Shown here piece after piece: positions 1 through 5,126 of a stretch of DNA of 5,462 nucleotides. Origin of the DNA: DAOVRL01 sp964459805 (GTDB lineage Bacteria > Planctomycetota > Phycisphaerae > Sedimentisphaerales > Anaerobacaceae); assembly GCA_964459805.1 (NCBI GenBank), contig CAYWOD010000229.1, positions 1 to 5,462 on the forward strand, read 5' to 3'. Within the stretch, counting starts at the first letter, position 1; each line of letters opens with the position of its first letter. Under the pieces are notes generated by a model. It saw only the letters and a program-made list of their open reading frames with translations, made no database searches and was not told the origin of the DNA. A program made the position numbers and the translations under genes.

Positions 1-39
1 CGTGAACGTACCTCCAATATCCGTAGCAACTCTCAGCAT
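1..39 (-). CDS. N-terminal fragment of HyuA-type hydantoinase/oxoprolinase (partial, runs off left edge)
   Basis: Only the first 13 codons are in the window: ATG at 37-39 read leftwards gives MLRVATDIGGTFT. The DIGGTFT block right after the start is the nucleotide-binding signature of the N-terminal domain of hydantoinase A / 5-oxoprolinase / acetone carboxylase subunits, ATP-dependent enzymes that open hydantoin, oxoproline or related substrates, usually as a HyuA-HyuB pair. A strong GGAGGG ribosome site sits 7 bases before the ATG, which supports a real start. The Asp/Glu/hydantoin racemase-family gene at 4330-5115 on the same strand fits a hydantoin pathway. The family call rests on the signature and the context; the substrate cannot be told from 13 residues, and other ASKHA-fold ATPases with a DIGGT start are a weaker alternative. 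Confidence 0.72.
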   Translation of the reverse strand, partial: MLRVATDIGGTFT

Positions 40-46
40 ATTGATA

Positions 47-52
47 CCCTCC
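47..52 (-). promoter_or_regulatory. Shine-Dalgarno site of the HyuA-like gene
   Basis: On the minus strand GGAGGG lies 7 bases before the ATG at 39. Near-perfect complementarity and spacing make it the main support for treating the 13-codon fragment at the left edge as a true gene start. Confidence 0.75.
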
Positions 53-241
53 ACTATGAAATCTGTGGCTGACTTGTGGACGCACGGACATAGTTTGTCC
101 GCGTTCTGCCGTTGCTTGCCAAAGCTGGCTGTGGGAATCTGTTTCTTTATCCGATAATCTGGCCTCCTTCTTGAGCCTTTCTGGCAAAGATCCACAGGGT
201 TGCGACGGCAATTCTACTACTATGCCTCACACTTTCTGTTT

Positions 242-264
242 GCAATGGTGAGCCCATTGCTCAC
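242..264. repeat. two overlapping, mutually exclusive stem-loops in the 40-301 gap
   Basis: GCAATGG (242-248) pairs with CCATTGC (254-260) around a 5-base loop, and GTGAGC (248-253) pairs with GCTCAC (259-264) around another 5-base loop. All pairs are perfect. The arms are ordered A-B-A'-B' and share bases at 248 and 259-260, so only one hairpin can form in full at a time. The element is 38 bases past the stop of the propeller gene and about 200 bases before the HyuA-like start. No U-run follows in the minus-strand transcript, so it is not a standard intrinsic terminator. Apart from this element and a weak CGGAC/GTCCG hairpin (88-104), nothing recognisable was seen in 40-301. Confidence 0.5.
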
Positions 265-301
265 GGTGCGGCGCACTAAAGATGCCTTCTGACATCCGCC
301 G

Positions 302-1339
302 CTATCCACCACCATGCCCGTTGAGTATAAGCGGCAGATAGACACGTTTCGTTTCCCGCGCCAAGATTACACCATTGGCGCCCACAGCATACCCATTGGC
401 TGAATCGACAAAGAAGACACTGGCGAGCTCACTAGTTACCTCACTCGACTCCGGTGTCCAGGTGTTTCCGCCGTCAGAAGTCGCTAGAATAAGCCCCCCC
501 TCACCAACTATCCAGCCGAGATTCGAGTCGATGAAGTAGACACCCTCTAAGTCTACGAACGTGTCGCTCGTTTTCGGTATCCATGTGTTCCCACCATCGG
601 TGGTCTTCAATATGGTTCCGAGGTTTCCTACAACCCAACCGTTATTAATATCGAGCATCTGAACCTCGTTGAGTCCCTGCGTCGTACCACTGGTTTGAAC
701 ACTGAAAACCGGTGAACTGCCACTGGCGTTACTAATGCGGATAATCAGACCATCCCAACCCACTGACCATCCATTGTCAGGATCCACAAAATAAACACTC
801 CTCAATTTGGAGGGGGAAGTCGTAACCCAATACTCTTCTTGGATGGCACCATCGAAGAAGGTATAACGCCAATGGATTCGCTTTGAGCCAATTCCAGACC
901 CACCAACAGCCCACGCTACAGTTGAAGAAACGGGGAAGAGTGCATTGCGAAAGTCATATGAACTGTACTGTGTTCCTTCCCAGCTTGCCCCTCCATCTAA
1001 CGTACGGAGCACCGAATAGAGTCCGCCAACCCAGCCAACATTCTGATCAAGGAAACGCATCGAGTTAAACCCCTTTGAGGGATCAACACCGGTAATGGTA
1101 ACTGCTGACCAAGTACTGCCACCGTTCGTGGTTTTGAGCAGGGTTCCGCTCCCTCCGGCTACCCATCCTTCGCTGGCGTTGATGAAATGGACGGAACCGA
1201 GGTAATTAGTAGTGCCGCTGGATTGCGGTTTCCATGTAGCGGTCGGGGCTACACCAGGTAGCGCCACTACTGGAGATACCAATACAAGCACTATTGCGAT
1301 CATACCAAGTACAGCTATCAGAGGATAACGGCTGTTCAT
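302..1339 (-). CDS. exported YCF48-like seven-repeat beta-propeller protein
   Basis: The 345-residue protein starts with a signal peptide: NSR, then a hydrophobic run to about residue 26 ending VVA, a likely signal-peptidase cleavage point. The rest is seven copies of a 40-45-residue unit of the type hVxFhDxxxGWxVGxxGxhLxTxDGGxTW, at about 47-77, 91-120, 132-171, 179-214, 223-253, 264-294 and 305-328. The GG(S/A/N)(T/S)W turn is seen at 73-77, 116-120, 249-253 and 290-294. Repeat 3 is degenerate and carries an insertion (about 150-178), and repeats 4 and 7 lack the turn. This is the BNR/YCF48 photosystem-II-stability-factor-like fold; in non-photosynthetic bacteria such proteins are secreted or surface propellers of mostly unknown ligand. 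The tail RVYLPLILNGHGGG (332-345) resembles the C-terminal ending common in Chloroflexota exported proteins. The start is supported by AAGGAG 8 bases upstream. It is apparently transcribed alone, with gaps on both sides. The function is unknown beyond the fold. Confidence 0.88.
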   Translation of the reverse strand: MNSRYPLIAVLGMIAIVLVLVSPVVALPGVAPTATWKPQSSGTTNYLGSVHFINASEGWVAGGSGTLLKTTNGGSTWSAVTITGVDPSKGFNSMRFLDQNVGWVGGLYSVLRTLDGGASWEGTQYSSYDFRNALFPVSSTVAWAVGGSGIGSKRIHWRYTFFDGAIQEEYWVTTSPSKLRSVYFVDPDNGWSVGWDGLIIRISNASGSSPVFSVQTSGTTQGLNEVQMLDINNGWVVGNLGTILKTTDGGNTWIPKTSDTFVDLEGVYFIDSNLGWIVGEGGLILATSDGGNTWTPESSEVTSELASVFFVDSANGYAVGANGVILARETKRVYLPLILNGHGGG

Positions 1340-1347
1340 GAGTATTT

Positions 1348-1366
1348 CTCCTTATTGGTTATAATA
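1348..1366 (-). promoter_or_regulatory. ribosome site and possible -10 box of the propeller gene
   Basis: AAGGAG (1348-1353) lies 8 bases before the ATG at 1339 and fixes the start. TATTAT at 1361-1366, preceded by TG, could be a -10 box, which would give a leader of only about 15 bases. No convincing -35 box was found at the right spacing, so the ribosome site is sound and the promoter is a weak suggestion. Confidence 0.4.
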
Positions 1367-1463
1367 CATTTCTTGAACCCATATCTGACCTTAAGGCAAC
1401 CCTCAGTTTGCGTCTCGCCGCACAACTAAGAATTTCTGCGGAAATCTCCTTGCGGAACTTCAC

Positions 1464-1580
1464 TCAAGAGTACAGGAAACAGCTAACCTTATGACCAAGC
1501 TCGATCTCCATCGCTGCTGGTGGCGATTCCTCCGCACAGCGAGGCGAGGTGTGCTCGCAGCGGGGGTGAAACCTGCAACC
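1464..1580 (-). pseudogene. relic of the C-terminal end of an oligopeptide ABC transporter ATPase (copy A)
   Basis: Read on the minus strand, the last 38 codons before a TGA begin GCRFHPRCEHTSPRC and end LGHKVSCFLYS. This is the oligopeptide/dipeptide transporter C-terminal region of OppD/OppF/DppD/DppF ATPases. The first three cysteines have the same Cx5Cx6C spacing as the live gene at the right edge (GCSFHLRCPKKMDIC), and a fourth cysteine follows after 18 residues here against 17 there. Nothing upstream of about 1583 looks like an ABC ATPase: there are no Walker motifs, no signature, and no NPxHPYTxxLLxxIP segment. So this is a 3' end cut from its gene. The open frame continues upstream to 1757, but that part has no family resemblance. 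A 60-base stretch (1515-1574) recurs at 3562-3621. It is most likely a non-functional remnant or a dispersed repeat derived from such a gene. Confidence 0.6.
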
Positions 1581-1616
1581 AGCGTGACTTCCATCGAAGA
1601 ACAGCGAAAACGCGCC

Positions 1617-1667
1617 GCGCAAGATTTTATCTTGCAGTGCAAGAAATCCTATTGCGTGCGCAAGATT
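1617..1667. repeat. three G(C/T)GCAAGA repeats spaced 20-21 bases, one inside a perfect palindrome
   Basis: GCGCAAGATT occurs at 1617 and again at 1658, with the variant GTGCAAGAAA at 1637, giving intervals of 20 and 21 bases, close to two helical turns. The first copy overlaps the perfect inverted repeat GCAAGAT-TTT-ATCTTGC (1619-1635). It lies in the gene-free stretch between the AlbA_2/ATPase gene and the propeller gene, 280-330 bases before the propeller start. It could be a phased protein-binding site or the remains of a mobile repeat. Three copies is a small number and chance cannot be excluded. Confidence 0.35.
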
Positions 1668-1761
1668 CGCGGCGATCTGCCTCAAAACGGGCCCAAAGGA
1701 CAAACAACTCGTCGGCTGGTAGGTCACCGGTGTTAGGGTCATCGGCTGATAGCGCATGAGT

Positions 1762-1818
1762 TATCCGCCTGGCGGATATACTGAATGCGCCAGGCGGAAA
1801 AGTTATCCGTCCGACGGA
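1762..1818. repeat. palindrome cluster at the 3' end of the AlbA_2/ATPase gene
   Basis: Three related palindromes lie in 57 bases: TATCCGCCTGGCGGATA (1762-1778, 8+1+8, perfect), CGCCAGGCG (1788-1796) and TCCGTCCGACGGA (1806-1818, 6+1+6, perfect). The first and second also pair with each other: CCGCCTGGCG (1765-1774) with CGCCAGGCGG (1788-1797), a 10-bp stem with a 13-base loop. The lead AGTTATCCG(C/T)C is repeated at 1759 and 1801, a 42-base period. The last palindrome forms the end of the coding sequence of the upstream gene (codons for SDG), whose stop is at 1803-1805. A rho-independent terminator is possible, but no T-run follows on the minus strand. A small dispersed palindromic repeat (REP-like) fits at least as well. 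Confidence 0.55.
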
Positions 1819-3212
1819 ATGTAGTGACGGCCACGCTTTTCACCTAGGGCCTTCAGTTTCCCTGCTTTCACCAAACGTGCCAGTAACTTGAATGCTTGGT
1901 CAGAGCTGAGACCACACAACCGTTGGCACTCCCGGTTGGTGATCTGCCCCCGCTCCTGCACGTACTCCAACACCCGCGCCTCTTGCTCAGCCGGCGTCAG
2001 CAATCGGCCCAGGGCCGAGACATCCAACTGCTCCGCCGTCTCAACGGTGAGTTGGTACACGGCTGCCTTGCCGGTCCCGACCCGCTCCAACAACCCGTCC
2101 CGCACCATACCGGCCAACACTTCGCTGGCCTCCCCCTCGCTGCGCTGGAATAGTCCCATCGCTGTCGCCAGGTCCAGTTCCAGGTTGCGTTTGAGGTGGC
2201 TCAGCACCAGCAGGTGCTCCAGCGTAGGCGGCGAGTCAGCCCGCAGACGCCGCTGAACAAAGCTCACGAACGGTTCGTCGAAGATGGTATCCCGGATGAC
2301 CACCCGAACGCTCAACTCGTCGGGGATGAACCAGGGCGGCTCCTTGCCCAGACGAAGCATCTGCACGTACATCATGTCCACACCGTAGCCAGCCCGCTCC
2401 ACGTAACCGACCCGTTGCAATACCTCGGCCAGCAGCCGGTTGCGGGATACCACCTGGCGCAGGATGTTGGCCGGGCTGACGCCAGCAGGGAACCCACCAG
2501 GGCTCATCACCTCCAACCGGTCTGGGAAGTGCCGCAGGACGACATTGCCCGGTAGGCCATAGTTCCGGTGAGCCACGGCATTCAGGATGGCTTCGCGGTA
2601 GACTGCCTGTGGGAGCGCGGGGACGTCAATGCGTTGCAGGCCCAGCAAGAACGAATGTACCTCATTGTCGGCCTCGATCAGTTCCTTGAGCCGGCGGAGC
2701 AGCAGCGGCAACGGCAGGTAGAGCCGCTCCGAGAGCCGGATGTCGGTCTCGGTGCGCTGACGGAAGTACGCTACCTCGGCCTGGGGTAGGTCACGGTGCA
2801 GGGTCTCGGCCCGGCCCAGCAACAGGCCACCGGCGACCGTTAGCCGAGTCGGCTCTGTGCCATCATCGGCGAGCAGTCGCAGGCTGCCAAGCAGGTCTCG
2901 GTCGGCCTGCTGAGCCAGAGCCGGGCTGCGCAGGACGATCTCAGCACGCAGCCGTTCCAGGGCCTGTGAGTCAACGTCGTCCGGGTAACGGGCCTGGCCT
3001 AGAGGAAGCGCGCTATAGTCCAAGCCCGCTCGCTCGGATTGAAAGGCCAGTACATCGGCCGGGGACATGGGCAGGCACTGTTTGCCCACCCGCCGCTGGA
3101 AAACACCGCCTGCCGTGCCGTGAACGAAGGGAGTACGGGGCACACCGCGTTTGAAATCCAGCCGCTGCCCCTCGCCCTGGGCGATCAGGGCTCGAAGTTC
3201 CTCAGAAGTCAT
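1803..3212 (-). CDS. AlbA_2/RecG-like ATP-binding regulator (COG2865 type) with a truncated AlbA_2 domain
   Basis: The 469-residue protein (from ATG 3212) opens with EELRALIAQGEGQRLDFKR (4-22), the first helix and strand of the Schlafen AlbA_2 putative nucleic-acid-binding domain, then jumps at residue 23-24 to VPRTPFVHGTAGGVFQRRVG (24-43), which is the far end of that domain. The central part, roughly 70-80 residues in relatives, is missing in frame. Next come a linker region and a GHKL-type HATPase_c_4 domain: YREAILNAVAHRNY (205-218, with E207 and N211), DRLEVMSPGGFP (231-242) and VERAGYGVDMM (271-281). A winged-helix-like C-terminus (about 390-465) includes ITNRECQRLCGLSSDQAFKLLARL. Relatives are annotated as ATP-binding transcriptional regulators or wrongly as RecG. 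ATG 3212 is preferred because TGAGG lies 9 bases before it and family proteins start there; a GTG at 3251 would add 13 residues. It lies 45 bases after the toxin relic, perhaps in one transcript. With the deletion, nucleic-acid binding by AlbA_2 is probably lost while the ATPase and wHTH parts remain. Confidence 0.85.
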   Translation of the reverse strand: MTSEELRALIAQGEGQRLDFKRGVPRTPFVHGTAGGVFQRRVGKQCLPMSPADVLAFQSERAGLDYSALPLGQARYPDDVDSQALERLRAEIVLRSPALAQQADRDLLGSLRLLADDGTEPTRLTVAGGLLLGRAETLHRDLPQAEVAYFRQRTETDIRLSERLYLPLPLLLRRLKELIEADNEVHSFLLGLQRIDVPALPQAVYREAILNAVAHRNYGLPGNVVLRHFPDRLEVMSPGGFPAGVSPANILRQVVSRNRLLAEVLQRVGYVERAGYGVDMMYVQMLRLGKEPPWFIPDELSVRVVIRDTIFDEPFVSFVQRRLRADSPPTLEHLLVLSHLKRNLELDLATAMGLFQRSEGEASEVLAGMVRDGLLERVGTGKAAVYQLTVETAEQLDVSALGRLLTPAEQEARVLEYVQERGQITNRECQRLCGLSSDQAFKLLARLVKAGKLKALGEKRGRHYIPSDG

Positions 3213-3257
3213 CTCCCTCAACCTCAGTTGGAGTTGGACATCTGGTCGCACTCTCGA

Positions 3258-3325
3258 TTATTTGACCATACGTTCGTATTCGTCGTGAGTACCAATAATC
3301 CGAACCCATTTGCTGTCCTATGCAT
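3258..3325 (-). pseudogene. deleted RelE/ParE-like toxin: start and tail only
   Basis: Directly after the stop of the antitoxin-like gene there is an ATG (3323-3325) reading MHRTA, a plausible toxin start. From 3311 to 3261, in another frame, KWVRIIGTHDEYERMVK is followed by TAA. The IGTHDEYERM type of ending is the hallmark C-terminus of RelE/ParE/HigB-fold mRNA interferases, which usually run 80-100 residues and sit directly behind an antitoxin of the kind found here. The two ends are joined with some 60-75 codons missing and in different frames, so no toxin can be made. The ATG frame itself runs on to a TGA beyond 3230 as a meaningless peptide. The family assignment is from the tail motif and position; the exact toxin family is not certain. 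Confidence 0.6.
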
Positions 3326-3532
3326 CTATAATTCTCTCAGGATGCCTTTGGCTTTCTCAGTGAGAGCTTCCTCAATTAAGAAATCCAGCTTTCCTGACTC
3401 CGAATCCGCCTCAATTTGCCTATCCCATTTTCCCCAGTCTCTTTCCAAAAACCACTGCCTCAGGCGTATGTACTCCTGATAAGGCAAGGATTCAATCGTA
3501 ACTTGAATCTCCTCTAGTCGTGCTATGTTCAT
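3326..3532 (-). CDS. small antitoxin-like protein of a type II toxin-antitoxin module (toxin lost)
   Basis: The 68-residue protein has the layout of a common small antitoxin family found before RelE/ParE-type toxins: an N-terminal helix with ESLPYQEYIRLRQWFLERD (14-32), then WDRQIEADSESGKLDFLIEE (36-55), a short acidic helix, and a tail ending LREL (65-68). No separate DNA-binding domain is recognisable. In intact loci it would bind and block the toxin encoded just behind it; here only the toxin's ends remain, so it is an orphan. The start ATG (3530-3532) has AGAAGG only 2 bases upstream, which is tight. The frame of the ATPase-like relic in copy B runs into the start and ends there as an ATGA overlap, so the relic forms its leader. 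It is less GC-rich than the downstream AlbA_2 gene (28 G/C of 60 at 3361-3420 against 42 of 60 at 2881-2940), which suggests a different origin. Confidence 0.72.
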   Translation of the reverse strand: MNIARLEEIQVTIESLPYQEYIRLRQWFLERDWGKWDRQIEADSESGKLDFLIEEALTEKAKGILREL

Positions 3533-3561
3533 CGCCTTCTACTTTCTTGTATTCCCCTCGG

Positions 3562-3627
3562 TGCCGGTGGCGGTTCCTCCGCCCAGCGAGGCGTGGTGTG
3601 CTCGCAGCGGGGGTGAAACCTATAGCC
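3562..3627 (-). repeat. second, degenerate copy of the transporter-ATPase end (copy B)
   Basis: Bases 3562-3621 match 1515-1574 at 56 of 60 positions in the same orientation. Read on the minus strand it gives YRFHPRCEHTTPRWAEEPPP, against copy A's CRFHPRCEHTSPRCAEESPP: two of the three leading cysteines have become Tyr and Trp, so the cysteine motif is broken. Similarity fades after the PPP. The frame continues without a stop to the start codon of the antitoxin-like gene, ending in a TGA that overlaps its ATG. Of the four differences inside the 60 bases only one is silent, which argues against selection on the protein. Together with copy A it brackets about 2 kb holding the AlbA_2 gene and the broken toxin-antitoxin module. 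Confidence 0.65.
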
Positions 3628-3667
3628 GCCGGTGCGCACGCTGATGCGGCTGCCGTCAGCCTATCGC

Positions 3668-4060
3668 TTATGCTATGGTCTCAACGTGCGGATATTCGAG
3701 AAGCCTGCCATCAGACGTCACAAGCGGGCTTCCATATACCCTCGCTGTTGCCACAATCATCTGATCCGCAGGATCACGGTGAAACTCGCCCGGCAGTTGA
3801 GTCGATTCTATCGCAATCTCCGGCGTCAGCTCAAGCAGACGAATGCCGGGATAGCTCAGAGCGTCCTCGAACCATTCTTCCAATGAACAGGGCAACTCAA
3901 GTCGTCCGTATTCCACAAGTTTCGCTATCTCCCAGCACGAAATAGCACTCATGCCAATAACATCCGTCTCGTTGGCCTCAATGACTTCTGCCTGGGTTCG
4001 GGTAAGCCGTTCGTCACCGTGCACCCACCAGACCCAGGTGTGCGTGTCGAGAACAATCAT
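3668..4060 (-). CDS. vapC: PIN-domain toxin ribonuclease, VapC family
   Basis: The 130-residue length is typical of VapC. The four acidic positions of the PIN nuclease site are in place: D5 in the opening MIVLDTHTWVWW, E44 in SCWEIAKL, D96 or D99 in HRDPADQMIVATA, and D117 in TSDGRLL. These bind Mg2+/Mn2+ and cut RNA, in studied VapCs often tRNA or rRNA. No truncation or missing key residue is seen, so the toxin should be active. Its ATG overlaps the stop of the upstream antitoxin gene by four bases (ATGA), the usual coupling for VapBC, which keeps toxin output tied to antitoxin translation. The RNA target cannot be told from sequence. Confidence 0.93.
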   Translation of the reverse strand: MIVLDTHTWVWWVHGDERLTRTQAEVIEANETDVIGMSAISCWEIAKLVEYGRLELPCSLEEWFEDALSYPGIRLLELTPEIAIESTQLPGEFHRDPADQMIVATARVYGSPLVTSDGRLLEYPHVETIA

Positions 4061-4272
4061 TGCAGCGCTTCCCAGTCGCTTTCGGCAACGCTTCCAAATG
4101 GGTCAATATAACGTATCGGCTTGCCCCGCAGGGGATAGCGTTCACGACGCTCCCGTTCACGCCCGCGGCGGCGCACAATGACTTCGACTTCCTCGCCCGC
4201 CTGGAAAGGCAACCCCTTAATCGTAAGCGTTCTGTTGCTTGAGACCATTGTTTCTACACGGTATGTTTGCAT
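4057..4272 (-). CDS. vapB: VapB-type antitoxin paired with the PIN toxin
   Basis: The 71-residue protein from ATG 4272 has a short beta-rich front, RVETMVSSNRTLTIKGLPF (5-23), then GEEVEVIVRRRGR (26-38), which resembles an AbrB/SpoVT-like swapped-hairpin DNA-binding unit. A charged linker follows, then the toxin-binding end YPLRGKPIRYIDPFGSVAESDWEALQ (46-71), typical of small antitoxins encoded before PIN toxins. It should neutralise the toxin and, with it, repress its own promoter. An upstream ATG at 4305 would add 11 residues, but the start at 4272 has AGAAGG 3 bases before it and matches how the family begins. It starts 57 bases after the racemase stop, so it may have its own promoter; no clear -35/-10 pair was recognised. 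Confidence 0.85.
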   Translation of the reverse strand: MQTYRVETMVSSNRTLTIKGLPFQAGEEVEVIVRRRGRERERRERYPLRGKPIRYIDPFGSVAESDWEALQ

Positions 4273-4329
4273 TTTCCTTCTCGCTAATCTATGTTGGCAT
4301 ATCAACCTATTGACTGCATAAAACCAATC

Positions 4330-5115
4330 TCACCATCCCCGCAGCCAGGCCCTCATATCGCCAAAGTCGTACTGCTCCTCGAGTCGCCAGGGGGCGAACT
4401 CCTCTGGAGGAGGTGATTCGTAGCCCCCGATCTTGCTGTGGCTCCACCCCAATCGGTTCTTCAGTTCAGCCGCGAACTCGGCGGTTTTGAAGGCGGCGAT
4501 CATGGGGTCTATGACGGGCACCCCTAACTCCTCCTGGAGCTCACGATAGAACCCATACGTGGCGGTGCAACCCAGGACGAGCACCTCGGCTCCATCACGC
4601 TCTATCGCTTCCCGCCCGGCCTCCTTGAAGCGGCGGGCTGTTTCCTCCTCGTCCTGGTGAAACTCGAGCACCCCCAGGTCAACCGACTTGAAAGAGGCCA
4701 GCCTTTCCTTCATGCCATATCGGATCACGTTTTCCATCATCTCTGGAATCCACTTCCTGCGGCCCACGATGATGGAGAACTTGTCTCCCAGCGTGGAGGC
4801 GATGTGGGTGGATGCTTCGCATGGGGCCACGACCACCATTCGCTCCGCCACCTCACGGGCAGCTTGCAGCCCCACGTCGTAAAAGCAGCCGATGACTGCC
4901 GCGTCGAAACCCTGGCTCTCGGCTTCTTTGATCAGGTGCAGGATATCCACCAGGACCAGGGCCTCATAGTAGCGATATTCCAGATGCTCCGGGCCACGGG
5001 GCAGAGTGACCATCGTCAGCTCTGTCCCTGCCTGCTTCTGGCTCCCCAGGAATTGGAGCCCTTCTGCCACCACCTCGACCCCTACAGGGTCAATGTACAA
5101 GATCCTCTGCCCCAT
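4330..5115 (-). CDS. Asp/Glu/hydantoin racemase family protein
   Basis: The 261-residue protein keeps both catalytic cysteines of the cofactor-independent racemase fold: C77 in AAVIGCFYDVG (73-82, family form VIxCFxDPG) and C183 in EVLVLGCTATYGF (177-189). Each would act as acid/base on one face of the substrate's alpha carbon. The first strand RILYIDPVG (4-12) and the VPVIDP segment (199-204) also fit. The closest named group is hydantoin racemase, which interconverts D- and L-5-substituted hydantoins before ring opening; aspartate/glutamate racemase or maleate isomerase relatives are alternatives. It carries a C-terminal extension (about 225-261, rich in Pro, Glu and Trp) beyond the usual fold. 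AGGAGG overlaps the stop of the upstream transporter gene and lies 5 bases before the ATG, so the two genes are co-translated from one operon. An earlier in-frame start would lie inside the transporter gene and is unlikely. Confidence 0.87.
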   Translation of the reverse strand: MGQRILYIDPVGVEVVAEGLQFLGSQKQAGTELTMVTLPRGPEHLEYRYYEALVLVDILHLIKEAESQGFDAAVIGCFYDVGLQAAREVAERMVVVAPCEASTHIASTLGDKFSIIVGRRKWIPEMMENVIRYGMKERLASFKSVDLGVLEFHQDEEETARRFKEAGREAIERDGAEVLVLGCTATYGFYRELQEELGVPVIDPMIAAFKTAEFAAELKNRLGWSHSKIGGYESPPPEEFAPWRLEEQYDFGDMRAWLRGW

Positions 5116-5120
5116 GATTC

Positions 5121-5126
5121 CCTCCT
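5121..5126 (-). promoter_or_regulatory. ribosome site of the racemase gene overlapping the upstream stop codon
   Basis: AGGAGG on the minus strand, 5 bases before the ATG at 5115. Its first A is the last base of the TGA ending the transporter ATPase gene. This fixes the racemase start at 5115 and implies translational coupling. Confidence 0.85.

Noticed and set aside
88..104. CGGAC/GTCCG hairpin in the leader of the HyuA-like gene as a terminator or riboswitch part
   Set aside because: A single 5-bp stem without a U-run and with no known riboswitch core around it.
1491..1736. Open frames on the plus strand over the ATPase-end relic (1491-1736, 1520-1759), sharing a GVLAAGVKP-like peptide with a frame at 3520-3945
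   Set aside because: The shared peptide is just the reverse reading of the 60-base repeat; the minus-strand frame matches a known family. There is no ribosome site or family resemblance on the plus strand.
1888..2789. Several plus-strand open frames across the AlbA_2/ATPase gene
   Set aside because: Shadows of a GC-rich gene on the other strand; low-complexity, Arg/Ser/Gln-rich products with no motifs.
4293..4306. GTTG-ATATGC-CAAC inverted repeat upstream of the vapB-like gene as an operator
   Set aside because: Only 4-bp arms, expected by chance; no promoter elements around it could be settled.
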